Positions 51,877-61,097 of a stretch of 64,000 nt of DNA are shown in pieces. Within the stretch, counting starts at the first letter, position 1, and each line of letters starts with the position of its first letter. The position numbers were made by a program, and so were the translations under genes. The notes below the pieces were generated by a model. The model saw nothing but the letters and a program-made list of their open reading frames with translations. It was not told the DNA's origin and did no database searches. The DNA is from CAZWCE01 sp964632505 (GTDB lineage: Bacteria > Planctomycetota > Planctomycetia > Pirellulales > Thermoguttaceae), in contig CAZWCE010000008.1 in the NCBI GenBank assembly GCA_964632505.1, positions 129,163 to 193,162 of the forward strand, given 5' to 3'.

Positions 51877-53712
51877 TTATGGAGGCGTCTCGAAGGTGAG
51901 ATAGGGGAGCAAGACCTCGATCTTCTTTTCCCCGATTCCCTCGACGCGGTCGAGGTCTTCCGGCCGGAGAAACGGGCCTTCCTGCTCGCGGGAGTCGATG
52001 ATGCGGCGGGCAAGAATTTCGGCGATGCCCGGCAGTTGGGCCAGCTCTTCGAGCGATGCGGTGTTCGGGTTGATCTGAAAGGCGGATGGATCGGGGTTTG
52101 CCGACGATGAGGATTCCATCGCCTCGGAAGGGGGCTTCTCCGCATGGGACGCGGTGACTTCGTGGTGTTGCAGAGGTATCAAAAACGGGGACATCATGTC
52201 GACCGTTTTCCGGCCGATTCCATTGACCCGCTGAAGATCGTCGATCGAGGAAAACGGGCCGTGCGACTCGCGTGAGGCGACGATTTTCTCCGCCCGGAAT
52301 TCCCCCAGACCCGGGATGTCGTCCAATTCGGCCACGGAAGCCCGGTTCAGGTTGAGTTTCTTCGGCCGAGTTTCTTCGGCGATTCCCGACGGTAGCGGTG
52401 GACTTTCCGTCGGATGGGCTGCCGGCGGTAGTTCCCGATCCCGAGGCGATTCGTGCCGGCTCTGCCGGTCGGGAGAGAAGGCAACGAGCGTGGCGAAGAG
52501 GAGGAGGGAAATCATCGAGACGGCCAGCGTTCGGCGAAATCGTTTCGGCCGTGCGATCCGATCGAGCTGCTTGAGTATCATATTCCACCCCGGACGCTCC
52601 GATGTCTTCGGGTGAAGCATAGCGAGACAGAGTTCCACCAGGGGTGCGGGGAACCGCTTGCGATCGAGCAGCGAGGGGTCGAAGTCGCATCGGGCCGCTC
52701 TCGCTTTGCTGTCGTTCCCTGTGTTCGCCGCGAAAGGGGCGGTCCCGGTCATCAGGAAGTACAGCAGAGCCCCGAGGCCGAAGACGTCGCTTTTTGGGCC
52801 GATCGATTCCGCTTGTCCCCGCGCCTGTTCCGGAGGCATGAAGGCGGGAGTGCCGAGGACGGACCCCGAATGGGGTGAGTGATCTTGCCAAACGTGCCGC
52901 AACATGCCGAGGCCGTAGTCGATGATGCGGGGGCATCCGGTGGCATCGAGAATGACGTTCTCCGGTTTGATGTCGAGGTGGCATATTCCCAGGCGATGCC
53001 CGTGGGCAAGAGCTTCGGCGAGCGCTTTGCCGATGTTGGCGATTTTTGCGGGAGTGAGTTCCTCTTCCTCTCGCCACTGGTCGAGTGTGCGACCGGCGAT
53101 CCATTCCATCACCAGAAACGGCTGACGGTGATGGAAGTCGAAATCGAAGACCCGGGCGATGTTCGGGTGTTCCAATCGGGAGAGAAGTTTCGCCTCCTCG
53201 GCGAGATGGGAATGATCGGGTTCGGTTTCCTCGCGAAGCGAGATTTTCAAGACGGCGTCGCGATCGAGACCGGGTTGCAGGACCCGATAGACGTTCGACT
53301 GGCCTCCGCATCCGAGTAGCTCGATGATGCGGTATTTCCCGATCGCTTCCGGAAGATCGTCGCCCGGGGTGCCGGAAAACCGGAGACGGGCCGTTTCCCC
53401 CGCCTGGGAAGAGGTTTCCCGTTGTGAAATCTCTTCGAAGTGTTCGAAGTTCCGCCTGACGATGGATTCATGTTGGGGCCAACGATCGAGATAGTCTTTC
53501 AGCGCGGGGCGATCCCCTTCGATGAGCCGCTGGGTCAGATCGACCTGAAGCAATTCGCCGAGGAGAAAAGGCTGGTAACGGAGATCGATTCTTTCGAGAA
53601 ACGGCTCGATTTCCGACTTCTCCCCCCAGTGATCTTCATACTCTTGGCAGAGCGATTCGATGCGATGCCTCACCGTGGCGGGAATCGGATGTCCGAGATG
53701 ATCGGCTTGCAT
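51877..53712 (-). CDS. Ser/Thr protein kinase with membrane anchor and two ComEA-type HhH domains
   Basis: A 611-residue protein with an unusual order. Residues about 1-120 are the helical region common before planctomycete kinases. The kinase domain follows (about 125-375): GCGGQSNVYRV loop, DAVLKISL Lys, HLDIKPENVIL catalytic loop, DYG in place of DFG, and GTPAFMPPEQ. One membrane helix lies near 384-406 (LAVSMISLLLFATLVAF). The exported part has two helix-hairpin-helix modules of ComEA type: LNLNRASVAELDDIPGLGEF with VNGIGRKTVDMM (about 452-511), and NPNTASLEELAQLPGIAEIL with VEGIGEKKIEVL (about 544-607). The ATG at 53712 is chosen because a consensus promoter overlaps the earlier ATG at 53787. 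Confidence 0.9.
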   Translation of the reverse strand: MQADHLGHPIPATVRHRIESLCQEYEDHWGEKSEIEPFLERIDLRYQPFLLGELLQVDLTQRLIEGDRPALKDYLDRWPQHESIVRRNFEHFEEISQRETSSQAGETARLRFSGTPGDDLPEAIGKYRIIELLGCGGQSNVYRVLQPGLDRDAVLKISLREETEPDHSHLAEEAKLLSRLEHPNIARVFDFDFHHRQPFLVMEWIAGRTLDQWREEEELTPAKIANIGKALAEALAHGHRLGICHLDIKPENVILDATGCPRIIDYGLGMLRHVWQDHSPHSGSVLGTPAFMPPEQARGQAESIGPKSDVFGLGALLYFLMTGTAPFAANTGNDSKARAARCDFDPSLLDRKRFPAPLVELCLAMLHPKTSERPGWNMILKQLDRIARPKRFRRTLAVSMISLLLFATLVAFSPDRQSRHESPRDRELPPAAHPTESPPLPSGIAEETRPKKLNLNRASVAELDDIPGLGEFRAEKIVASRESHGPFSSIDDLQRVNGIGRKTVDMMSPFLIPLQHHEVTASHAEKPPSEAMESSSSANPDPSAFQINPNTASLEELAQLPGIAEILARRIIDSREQEGPFLRPEDLDRVEGIGEKKIEVLLPYLTFETPP

Positions 53713-53785
53713 GAGGAGGCCGTCGGGGAAGTGATGGGATGGAAGAAGTCGTGAGATGAGTCGGCGGAACGACAAACAAATATAC

Positions 53786-53814
53786 ATTATATCGGCCGAA
53801 ACATTGCGATTCAA
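53786..53814 (-). promoter_or_regulatory. Promoter for the kinase-HhH gene
   Basis: Minus-strand TTGAAT (53814-53809) and perfect TATAAT (53791-53786) with an exact 17-bp spacer. Transcription would start near 53779. This excludes the in-frame ATG at 53787 and supports the start at 53712. Confidence 0.65.
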
Positions 53815-53884
53815 CCAAAAATGGGGCCGAGAAAGCACGGATTGGTGGCGCTTTGAGGATTCTTTCGTGGCGAACGCCGATATG

Positions 53885-53913
53885 TTGACACAGTGGCGTG
53901 AGTATTCTAGAAT
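53885..53913 (+). promoter_or_regulatory. Promoter for the exported 357-residue protein gene
   Basis: Perfect TTGACA (53885-53890), 17-bp spacer, TAGAAT (53908-53913). Start near 53920, so translation must begin after it, as chosen (53958). It is back-to-back with the kinase promoter. Confidence 0.7.
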
Positions 53914-53957
53914 CCGAGCATAGTCGCTTATTTCTTACCATGTCGGTGAGGTGTACG

Positions 53958-55031
53958 ATGACGATCTTCTTGTTATTGCGTTTGCGGCCCGTTTTTCTTC
54001 GGAAAATGATGCTGCTTCCGGTGGCTTGTATCTCCATGCTCCCTGCTTTCCTTTCGGCACAATCCACTGCGGTGGGGTCGGAGACGGAATCGGTGATCCA
54101 GGTGGTCTCCTTGCCGCTTGAGTGGGAAATTGGCGAGAAACAGCACTGGGAAATCCGGAAAAAGCGGACCGATTTCAAATGGCAGCGACAAGTATCCAAG
54201 CAGCAGGCGGTGCTGCCCTTCACGGTCGAGCTTCTGGAGAGAGATGCACTCGGCTACCGGATCGCTTGGACCTACGGAATGGCGGAGTTGGAAATTGCGC
54301 CGGCGGAACAGCATGCTTTTCTACGCGATTTCATGAAACTCAACGAGGGGTTGCGTCTTGAAATTCAGACCGATACGGAGTTCATCGACCTGGTGTTGCG
54401 GAACACCGACGAGGTGGTCACGCATTATGAGAAAGTCGCAGCGAGATTGAAGAAATTCCTGCAATCCTCGGAGTTTTCTCCGGAGCACCTGGAAAAGGTC
54501 AACCAGGTTTTAGAACCGTTGATGAAGCGGGAAAACGTGGCGCGAACGATCATGACGGACCCTGAATTATTCTTCTACTATTTCGGCGGGAGCTATGCTC
54601 TCGATTTCGACGAAGAGTTCCCGGATGTTCTCCCGAATCCGTTCGGCGGACCGTTGCTTCCCGCAACTGTTCGCGTTCGAGTGAAAGAATACGATTCTCA
54701 CAACAACGAGTTGGTGATACTGTGGAATCAATCACTCGATTCCGAGAAGGCTGGCCGAATCCTCCAAGAGAGTTTCAAGAGGCTCTTGAAAATGGGCGAT
54801 CTTGCGCAGGAGAACAACGCTTCGGTGGAACTGGAAATTCAGGACCGTCACCTCTATCGCATGAACACGGTAACCGGATGGCCGTATGCGATCGAGAGCA
54901 CCCGAACCGCTCACTCGAACCAGTGGAAGCGAGTCGAAGAAAAACGCTTCATGAGAGCTGAGCAGAAAGAAGTCGAGAAACCATCGGGAAAGAGCCTTCA
55001 AGAGCCCTCTCCCGAGGAATCGGTCCGTTGA
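53958..55031 (+). CDS. Exported protein of unknown function
   Basis: A 357-residue protein with an N-terminal signal sequence (LLLRLRPVFLRKMMLLPVAC ending near LSAQS). The rest is hydrophilic with alternating beta and helical segments, and resembles no family I know. A Pro/Glu-rich tail ends the protein. The ATG at 53958 has GAGGTG four bases upstream and lies downstream of the predicted transcription start; the ATG at 53940 is the alternative. The gene is divergent from the kinase-HhH gene with back-to-back promoters, so the two could share regulation. It is convergent with the secreted metallophosphoesterase gene. Confidence 0.7.
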   Translation: MTIFLLLRLRPVFLRKMMLLPVACISMLPAFLSAQSTAVGSETESVIQVVSLPLEWEIGEKQHWEIRKKRTDFKWQRQVSKQQAVLPFTVELLERDALGYRIAWTYGMAELEIAPAEQHAFLRDFMKLNEGLRLEIQTDTEFIDLVLRNTDEVVTHYEKVAARLKKFLQSSEFSPEHLEKVNQVLEPLMKRENVARTIMTDPELFFYYFGGSYALDFDEEFPDVLPNPFGGPLLPATVRVRVKEYDSHNNELVILWNQSLDSEKAGRILQESFKRLLKMGDLAQENNASVELEIQDRHLYRMNTVTGWPYAIESTRTAHSNQWKRVEEKRFMRAEQKEVEKPSGKSLQEPSPEESVR

Positions 55032-55051
55032 AGTGAATCGTTCTCGCGTGT

Positions 55052-56626
55052 TCACTCGGTGACGCGGAAGAAATGGTGATCGATGAAGGTGTTGCCGTAC
55101 GGATCGGTCGCACGAACCGAGAGGGCGTGAACTCCGGGCGCAAGATCCTTCGGAAGCTGGGCTTTCCAGAGATGCGTCGATCGATGCGGCGAGGGAAGAT
55201 CCATCCAATCGTTCTCCTCGAGCTTTTGATCTCGATCGTAGAGTGCCTGATAGGCGGGATCAACCTCGATGGTCTTTTGCATCGGCACCCATTTGCCCGA
55301 GTGGTCCACCTCCAGGACGACTTCGGTCTTTTCGCAGCCGTTGAAAAAGTTGACCATCAACGGTGTTTCGGGGAGTTTCTCCCGGGGAACGGCTTCGGGG
55401 ATTCGAAAGGCCATCTGGTGGTCGACCGGTTCGCCGGCGGCGCGGAAGTGAATGGCGTAGTCGTTCCCTTTGCACTGGAGAACAGTATAGCCGTTCGGTG
55501 CGCCGTCGGCCAGCATCGCATGAGGGATGCCGCGGTGGTCCGGGGCGCCGCGCCACCAACTGCCGCAAGCGGTCACGTTGATCATGTGATGGTGCGGTTC
55601 GTCGCCCTTCCAACCCTCTTTTTCGGTTAAGTAATGGTGTTCATGAGTATGGGTATGTCCGGAAACCGAGAGGCAATGCGGCCGGGTTTCGAGGATGCGG
55701 AAAAGATCTTGCCGGTTTTTGATCGACATGATCGGAATGTGCATCATCACCACGACCAGCTTTTCCTCGGGCACATTCTTCAGGTCGTTTTCGAGGAAGG
55801 TGAGTTGATCGGCCTCGAGCCTGCCGTGGTAGCCACCACGTCCGCTTTCGGAGTCGATCTTCCAATGGATGTCGTCGAGGGCGATGAAGTGAACCGGACC
55901 GTAGTTGAAGCTGTAGTAAGCGGGGCCGAAGATGCGTTCGAACGTTTCGGTGCTTTGTGCATCGTCCTTGGAATCGAAATTCAAATCATGATTTCCGATG
56001 ACGTTGTACCATGTCAAATGCAGCTTGGAGATCATCTCCGCCTGCGGCTCGAAAATGTTCAAATCGTCGAAGGTGATGTCGCCGAGCGTCACACCGAAGG
56101 CGGCCGGGTGACCGACCAGATCGACCAGCAGATCCCGGGCGAGGTAATCGACCTCTTGGAGATTTCGCGATTGCGTATCGCCGAACAGGATCACCTCGAA
56201 CTCATCGGATTCCTCCCTCGGGGTGAGAGGGAAGTCGACCGACTCGGGAAGCGGTCCGGTCGGGGCGACCCCGGGGAACTTGAACTTCGGCGATCCTTTC
56301 GGTTTATGGGAATAGAAGAATCGGGGAAGATTCCAGCGGTTCCGCGGAACCTGCCATTGAGGCGGCTTGATGACGAAGATGGCCATGTCGTCGTCCAGGG
56401 GCACTTCATAACGGCCCCGGGCATCGGTGAGGACCACCTCGCGACCGTTGGACACACCCACATGGGGGAGCCCCGGTTCGTCGGAATTCCGTTTTCCATC
56501 GGCGTTGACGTCGTGGAAGACGACGCCTCGGGCCACCTCGGGAGTGTCCGCTTGTCGGGCCAAGGCGATTCCGCCTGAAATCGACAAAAGGAGCATCGAC
56601 AACATCGTTGAAATGGTGGTTTTCAT
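55052..56626 (-). CDS. Exported calcineurin-like metallophosphoesterase
   Basis: A 524-residue secreted phosphoesterase. A signal peptide opens the protein (STMLSMLLLSISGGIALA). An N-terminal Ig/SdrD-like beta module (residues about 30-110, with GVVFHDVNADGKRNSDEPG) precedes the metallophosphoesterase core: VILFGDTQSRN, GVTLGDITFDD, IGNHDLNF, VMMHIPIM and SVSGHTHTHEHHY, which hold the expected metal ligands. A C-terminal beta domain completes the protein. The GDTQ motif (Gln where many have His) occurs in related phosphoesterases. Substrate unknown; perhaps extracellular phosphate scavenging. The ATG at 56626 follows an AAAGG. Convergent with the exported protein gene. Confidence 0.88.
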   Translation of the reverse strand: MKTTISTMLSMLLLSISGGIALARQADTPEVARGVVFHDVNADGKRNSDEPGLPHVGVSNGREVVLTDARGRYEVPLDDDMAIFVIKPPQWQVPRNRWNLPRFFYSHKPKGSPKFKFPGVAPTGPLPESVDFPLTPREESDEFEVILFGDTQSRNLQEVDYLARDLLVDLVGHPAAFGVTLGDITFDDLNIFEPQAEMISKLHLTWYNVIGNHDLNFDSKDDAQSTETFERIFGPAYYSFNYGPVHFIALDDIHWKIDSESGRGGYHGRLEADQLTFLENDLKNVPEEKLVVVMMHIPIMSIKNRQDLFRILETRPHCLSVSGHTHTHEHHYLTEKEGWKGDEPHHHMINVTACGSWWRGAPDHRGIPHAMLADGAPNGYTVLQCKGNDYAIHFRAAGEPVDHQMAFRIPEAVPREKLPETPLMVNFFNGCEKTEVVLEVDHSGKWVPMQKTIEVDPAYQALYDRDQKLEENDWMDLPSPHRSTHLWKAQLPKDLAPGVHALSVRATDPYGNTFIDHHFFRVTE

Positions 56627-56993
56627 CGGAGAGCCTTTCTAGAGGGGGAGAAGGATGTCGGTTGCGGTTTGCCACGATCTCTCATGCGGGTCATTTTAGC
56701 ATAGCGGACGTCGATTCACTATCGGTAAGCGTTCTGTTAAACGTCCGTTGGGGGCACCCCCCTTCTGTGTCGGGGGTAAGACATTTTCGATGAAATTCTC
56801 TCGATTCTGGCACTTGTCCAAATGATCTTCTATAATATAACAGTATCGAGAGGCCGCTCCTCGTAGCGGCGCGAAACTCTCGACCGTTCCACTTTTTCAC
56901 ATTCGTTTTGGTTGTGGAGAAGCTTTTCCTTCGCTCATTCCTTCCCCGCTTTGAAGAAAACGACCTTTTCTCCCGTGCCTTCAGGTTCGCATC
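56627..56993. other. Divergent intergenic region, metallophosphoesterase / ftsH
   Basis: About 365 bp. A perfect TATAAT at 56831-56836 is placed to serve ftsH with a leader of about 150 nt, but its -35 region is poor. The minus-strand side has an ATTTTA (TAAAAT) box near 56695 with no good partner. No gene is seen. Confidence 0.45.
56831..56836 (+). promoter_or_regulatory. Candidate -10 box for ftsH
   Basis: TATAAT, perfect, within the run TATAATATAAC, about 155 bp before the ftsH ATG. The -35 position has no consensus match; TGGCAC 18 bp upstream does not form a sigma-54 site with it. Confidence 0.35.
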
Positions 56994-59381
56994 ATGCCCC
57001 ATCCCGCCCCTTCGAACGATCATTCCCGCTTTGAAGAAGAACTCCGACAATCGGTCTCGAATTCTCCCGCCGAAACGCCTTCGGAATCGCCGGAAGCCGG
57101 CTCAACGGAAGAACATCATGCCGAAAAGAAGGACTCCGAGCAGGAAGATGGCCCTCCTTCGCCGTACGATCCCAAGCAAGGACCGAACAAACGCCCTCCC
57201 CTGGGAGGGGGGCAGAAGAAATCCGACCCACCCGAGCGGAAAAATTTCTCTTTCTGGTTGATTTTGGCGGCCGTCTTCGGCGCCATTCTGATTTTTCAGA
57301 TATTTCAGACCCCCAGCAATGTTGAGATTCCCTACGGGGAATTGCTTCGGTTGATCGATCAGGGCGCGCCGTCGAAGAATCCCGAAGCGTCGATCGTGGT
57401 GACCAACGAGAAGAAGGATCCGCCGACGGAGGTCCGCTATAGTCAGCTCGAGAATCTGGTGGTTGGTCCGTATGAAGTGACGGGAACGGTGACGCGGGAA
57501 GTGCTCGCGCCGGAGGAGAAGAAGACCGATCCGCAGGCGGACACGCATTTTCACACCGGTCGTCAGGGGCTGAGTCACGACGATCACAACATGGCCGAGC
57601 GTTTGGAAAAGAACGGTTTTACCGATTTTCGAGGCAAGAGCTCTCCGAGCTTTTTCGAGCTGTACGGCTCGATGATTCTGATGCTGCTGATCATGATCCC
57701 GCTGTTCATTTTCATGTTTCGTCGATTCGGGGGCGCGGGGGCGATGGCGTTCGGCAAGAGCCGCAGTCGGCAAGTGGCGCAGGAAGACATTGAGGTGACG
57801 TTCGAGGATGTCGCCGGTGTGGAAGAAGCAGTCGAGGAACTCCGCGAGGTGGTCGATTTTCTCAAGACGCCCGAGAAATTCCAGCTTCTCGGTGGTCGTA
57901 TTCCCAAAGGCGTATTGCTGGTGGGCCCCCCGGGAACGGGAAAAACGCTGTTGGCCAAGGCGGTCGCCGGGGAAGCAGGCGTGCCGTTTTTCAGTCTCTC
58001 GGGATCGGATTTCGTCGAGATGTTCGTCGGGGTGGGGGCCGCCCGGGTGCGGGATCTCTTCGATCAGGCGGAGCGGAAATCGCCGGCGATCATCTTCATC
58101 GACGAGCTCGACGCACTCGGAAAGGTTCGCAGCGCCAGCTCCTACGGTGGTCACGACGAGCGGGAACAGACCTTGAATGCCCTGCTCGTCGAGATGGATG
58201 GTTTTTCGACCAACGGCGGCACGATCGTCATGGCGGCGACCAATCGCCCTGAAACACTCGATCCCGCCCTACTCCGACCGGGACGTTTCGATCGACAGGT
58301 CTTGGTGGATCGGCCTGATTTGCAAGGGCGCGAGGAGATCTTGAACGTTCACACCAAGCGGGTGAAGATCGATCCGGCGGTCACGCTCAAGGAGATCGCG
58401 ATGATCACCTCCGGATTCGTGGGGGCCGATCTGGCGGCGCTGGTGAACGAAGCGGCCTTGTTGGCTGCCCGGAATAACAAAGACAGCGTGACGATGGATG
58501 AGTTCACCGAAGCGGTCGAACGGGTCACCACCGGATTGGAAAAACGCCGGCGCATCATTTCCGAGGAAGAAAAGCAGAGGGTCGCCTACCATGAAAGCGG
58601 CCACGCCTTGGTCGCCTACATGTTGCCGAAGACCGACCCGGTCCACAAGGTTTCGATCATCCCCCGCGGCATGGCGGCGCTGGGCTACACGCTGCAGCGG
58701 CCGGAAGATGAACGCTACCTGATGACGCAGACGGAACTCGAGAACCGCATCCAGGTGATGCTCGGCGGGACTCTGGCCGAAGAGATTTTTTTCGACGACT
58801 TTTCGACCGGCGCGCAGAACGATCTGGAGCGGGCGACGGAGATCGCCCGGAGCATGGTCATGGAGTTCGGCATGAGCCGGCTCGGCCGAGTGAATTACCG
58901 AGAGAGCCCTCGGAGCGAATATCTCGGCGACGGCGGCATGTTCCGTTCCCGGCAGCACAGCGAGAAAACGGCCTGGGAGATCGACATCGAGATTCGGCGG
59001 ATCATCGACGAGCTCTACGATCGGACGAAGCAGATGCTCGAAAAACATGCCCACACGCTCGAAACGCTCTCGCTGCGGCTTCTCGAGAAGGAGGTCCTCG
59101 ACACCAGCGAGTTGACGATGACGATCGATGCCGCCGAAGAAGGAGTTTCTCTGGAGGAGATTCGCGACACGGCCGAAGCGCGCCAAAGGGAGCGGCAAGC
59201 GGAGAAGGAACGCCGACGGGCGGAGGAGAAGGAGGAGCGATCGGATCGCGATGATGAAGGCGAGGAATCGAAAAAGAAGGAGCCTTTGGAGGAAAAAGAC
59301 GCTTCGGAGGAGACGAAGGAGAACAGCGAATCCGAAGATCGGGAGCAACCGGTCGCCGGCGAGGGCAAACCCGGAGAATAG
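56994..59381 (+). CDS. ftsH: ATP-dependent zinc metalloprotease FtsH
   Basis: Membrane-anchored AAA+ protease degrading membrane and regulatory proteins. After an N-terminal hydrophilic extension of about 80 residues come two membrane helices (about 85-105 and 225-245). Next are the AAA+ domain with [20 protein letters not shown], Walker [20 protein letters not shown] (about residue 310), Walker [11 protein letters not shown] (about 364) and arginine fingers in [13 protein letters not shown]. The zinc site [10 protein letters not shown] is at about 532, with [14 protein letters not shown] later. The C-terminus is a long Lys/Glu-rich tail. At 795 residues it is longer than the usual 610-650. 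Start ATG at 56994 has AGGTT upstream. Confidence 0.97.
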   Translation: MPHPAPSNDHSRFEEELRQSVSNSPAETPSESPEAGSTEEHHAEKKDSEQEDGPPSPYDPKQGPNKRPPLGGGQKKSDPPERKNFSFWLILAAVFGAILIFQIFQTPSNVEIPYGELLRLIDQGAPSKNPEASIVVTNEKKDPPTEVRYSQLENLVVGPYEVTGTVTREVLAPEEKKTDPQADTHFHTGRQGLSHDDHNMAERLEKNGFTDFRGKSSPSFFELYGSMILMLLIMIPLFIFMFRRFGGAGAMAFGKSRSRQVAQEDIEVTFEDVAGVEEAVEELREVVDFLKTPEKFQLLGGRIPKGVLLVGPPGTGKTLLAKAVAGEAGVPFFSLSGSDFVEMFVGVGAARVRDLFDQAERKSPAIIFIDELDALGKVRSASSYGGHDEREQTLNALLVEMDGFSTNGGTIVMAATNRPETLDPALLRPGRFDRQVLVDRPDLQGREEILNVHTKRVKIDPAVTLKEIAMITSGFVGADLAALVNEAALLAARNNKDSVTMDEFTEAVERVTTGLEKRRRIISEEEKQRVAYHESGHALVAYMLPKTDPVHKVSIIPRGMAALGYTLQRPEDERYLMTQTELENRIQVMLGGTLAEEIFFDDFSTGAQNDLERATEIARSMVMEFGMSRLGRVNYRESPRSEYLGDGGMFRSRQHSEKTAWEIDIEIRRIIDELYDRTKQMLEKHAHTLETLSLRLLEKEVLDTSELTMTIDAAEEGVSLEEIRDTAEARQRERQAEKERRRAEEKEERSDRDDEGEESKKKEPLEEKDASEETKENSESEDREQPVAGEGKPGE

Positions 59382-59416
59382 ATTCCCTTCACGATCGACG
59401 GGCCTCCACTCTTGCC

Positions 59417-60103
59417 TTACTGGGTTTCCGGTCGGGTTTCCCAAGCGGAAGTATCCGGTTTGAGGAGCCGATCGATCTGATCCATGTGGGGATAGCCGAG
59501 TTCCTCCGCCTTTTCATAGAACTTCCATTTTTTTCGGTCCTCTCCCTGGCAGTGGTAGGCGATGGCGAGGTTCGCCGCCAGCGAGGGATAGTCTCGCCGG
59601 ATGGCCCATCCCTTTTCACCGTATTCGACGGCTCGATCGTGGTTGCCGGCCACCAGTTCCAGCAGCACGAGATTATTGTAAGCGGTGGCATTTCTCGGTT
59701 CCAGCTCGATCGCTTCGAGGTAGCAGGCCCTGGCCTTTTCGAGATCGCCTTGCGTTCGATGGAGGAGTCCCTTGCCGGTGATCGCATTGACGTAGTGAGG
59801 ATCGATCGCCAGCGCTTTTTCGAAACAGGACATCGCCTCTTCGAACTCCTCGGATTGGAAATGGATTCGGCCGAGGAGCATCCATCCGTTGGGCGATTCG
59901 GGATAATGCTCGAGATAATCCTCGAGTGATGCTTCGATGTCTTCGCCTTCTCGAGCCCGGCGTTCCAGAGCGACGAGTTGCTCGAGGTTTTCCTTCGCGG
60001 GAAACCACTCTGAGAACCAGGCGCCGAAGAGGATTCCGACAATCAAGAGAACGGAAGCGACGGCCAGGGGCGTGCGGCGACGTGGGGGAAGCGTCTTACT
60101 CAT
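59417..60103 (-). CDS. Membrane-anchored TPR protein
   Basis: A 228-residue protein with one N-terminal hydrophobic segment (LAVASVLLIVGILFGAWFSE, about residues 13-34) and tetratricopeptide repeats: WMLLGRIHFQSEEFEEAMSC, ALAIDPHYVNAITGKGLLHR, QGDLEKARACYLEAIELEPR and AVEYGEKGWAIRRDYPSLAA. It is predicted to face the periplasm and bind protein partners. Function unknown. The ATG at 60103 has GGGAGA close upstream; the frame is open to 60325. It is convergent with ftsH. Confidence 0.8.
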   Translation of the reverse strand: MSKTLPPRRRTPLAVASVLLIVGILFGAWFSEWFPAKENLEQLVALERRAREGEDIEASLEDYLEHYPESPNGWMLLGRIHFQSEEFEEAMSCFEKALAIDPHYVNAITGKGLLHRTQGDLEKARACYLEAIELEPRNATAYNNLVLLELVAGNHDRAVEYGEKGWAIRRDYPSLAANLAIAYHCQGEDRKKWKFYEKAEELGYPHMDQIDRLLKPDTSAWETRPETQ

Positions 60104-60502
60104 GGTTCTCCCAAAAAAAAGGTTCTTCCGACATTTTAGTGGCTGATTGATGAGACCTGGTCGTCGAGATCGATTGGCTCGGCTCGGATTCACCAACCAA
60201 AGCAGGGGGGCGTTCCCTGCCGCGACCTCCACCATCTCCGCCTCCTGGAGGCCTGCGGCCGTGCGGGTGCGAGGCGAAGATGGCTCCGGCCGAAGCAGGG
60301 GACGAATCGAACACTTTTTTTGCATGACAATTGGATTCGCGTATCATTGCACTTCGGCACTAGCCATGAAAATCCGTGAAGAGCCAAAAAAAGAGGGGCA
60401 TGTGATTCATGTTCGCATCCATCGTGGCCCCTCGGTTCATGCAGTGACGCCCGTGAGGCCGGGCTCTCGCTGTTCGCCCGGGGGTCACTATGTATGCGAC
60501 GC
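60104..60502. other. Intergenic region with long inverted repeat
   Basis: About 400 bp upstream of the TPR gene. It holds a striking inverted repeat: 60211-60220 pairs with 60295-60304 (ten pairs, one G-T) and 60232-60244 pairs with 60271-60283 (12 of 13). A further GCAGGG at 60202-60207 can compete for the CCCTGC at 60215-60220. A T7 run follows at 60314. A small frame of 47 codons (60366-60509, plus) is possible but not supported. Confidence 0.5.
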
Positions 60503-61072
60503 TCAATAAGAGGAAAGCTCGGCGACGGCCTTGGGGGCCTGAGCGGGGATCGGCGCGGCGGGGGCGAGAAATCCTTCGAACGGCCGGGCCCGTCGGCGAA
60601 ACTCCCGCAACGGGAGTGCGTAGGTGTGCCACCGTGGGGAGATCATTCTCGCCGAATTGAGGAAGTCTTCGAGTCGGATGCCGATGAAGGCGTAGCGGTG
60701 GTCGCGGAAATCGAACAGCATCGTCTCGGGAACCGGCGAGCGGTCGGCGACCACGTCGAACGCGAAAACGAACATCCCCCGAAAGCCGACGCCGAAAAGC
60801 GACTGCCAAGCGGTCAGCCCGTCGAGATCGTCGCGGGTCGTCCAGTGCTTCCAATAATGGGGTTGCCGGAAGCCGCTGGGGAACCGACGCCCCTTGATGT
60901 CGATCAACAGTGTCTCGCGTCCTGGTGGGGAGACGAGGAAGTCGAGGTTCTTGATCGTTTCGCCGTTGGGCAATCGACTCCGCCGCGCTTCGGTCACGGC
61001 GACATAGGGCACTCTGCGGTTTTGCAAAAAGGCCTCGAATGCCGATTCGTAATGATTCCGACGATTCGCCAT
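60503..61072 (-). CDS. HYExAFE-type protein, restriction-endonuclease-like
   Basis: A 189-residue protein that begins with NRRNHYESAFEAFLQNRRVP, the HYExAFE pattern characteristic of a protein family frequent in planctomycetes. The segment IKNLDFLV followed by TLLIDIKGRRFP fits a PD-(D/E)XK nuclease core (Asp, then D-x-K). The fold match is inferred from motif order only. Nucleic-acid substrate and role are unknown. It starts 25 bp after the stop of the HzsA-related gene and is likely co-transcribed with it. Confidence 0.75.
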   Translation of the reverse strand: MANRRNHYESAFEAFLQNRRVPYVAVTEARRSRLPNGETIKNLDFLVSPPGRETLLIDIKGRRFPSGFRQPHYWKHWTTRDDLDGLTAWQSLFGVGFRGMFVFAFDVVADRSPVPETMLFDFRDHRYAFIGIRLEDFLNSARMISPRWHTYALPLREFRRRARPFEGFLAPAAPIPAQAPKAVAELSSY

Positions 61073-61097
61073 CGTCCGTCTCTTTCTTCAAGGAATG

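Noticed and set aside
56807..56825. Possible sigma-54 site before ftsH (TGGCAC)
   Set aside because: The GC pair required at the -12 position is absent at the right spacing.
60211..60304. Signal recognition particle RNA
   Set aside because: The long hairpin shape fits, but the conserved apical GGAA loop and the AGCAGCC motif are missing on both strands.
60366..60509. Small frame of 47 codons on the plus strand, preceded by a TTGCAT-N16-TATCAT pair
   Set aside because: No ribosome-binding site, no similarity, and it runs into the 3' end of the HYExAFE gene on the other strand.
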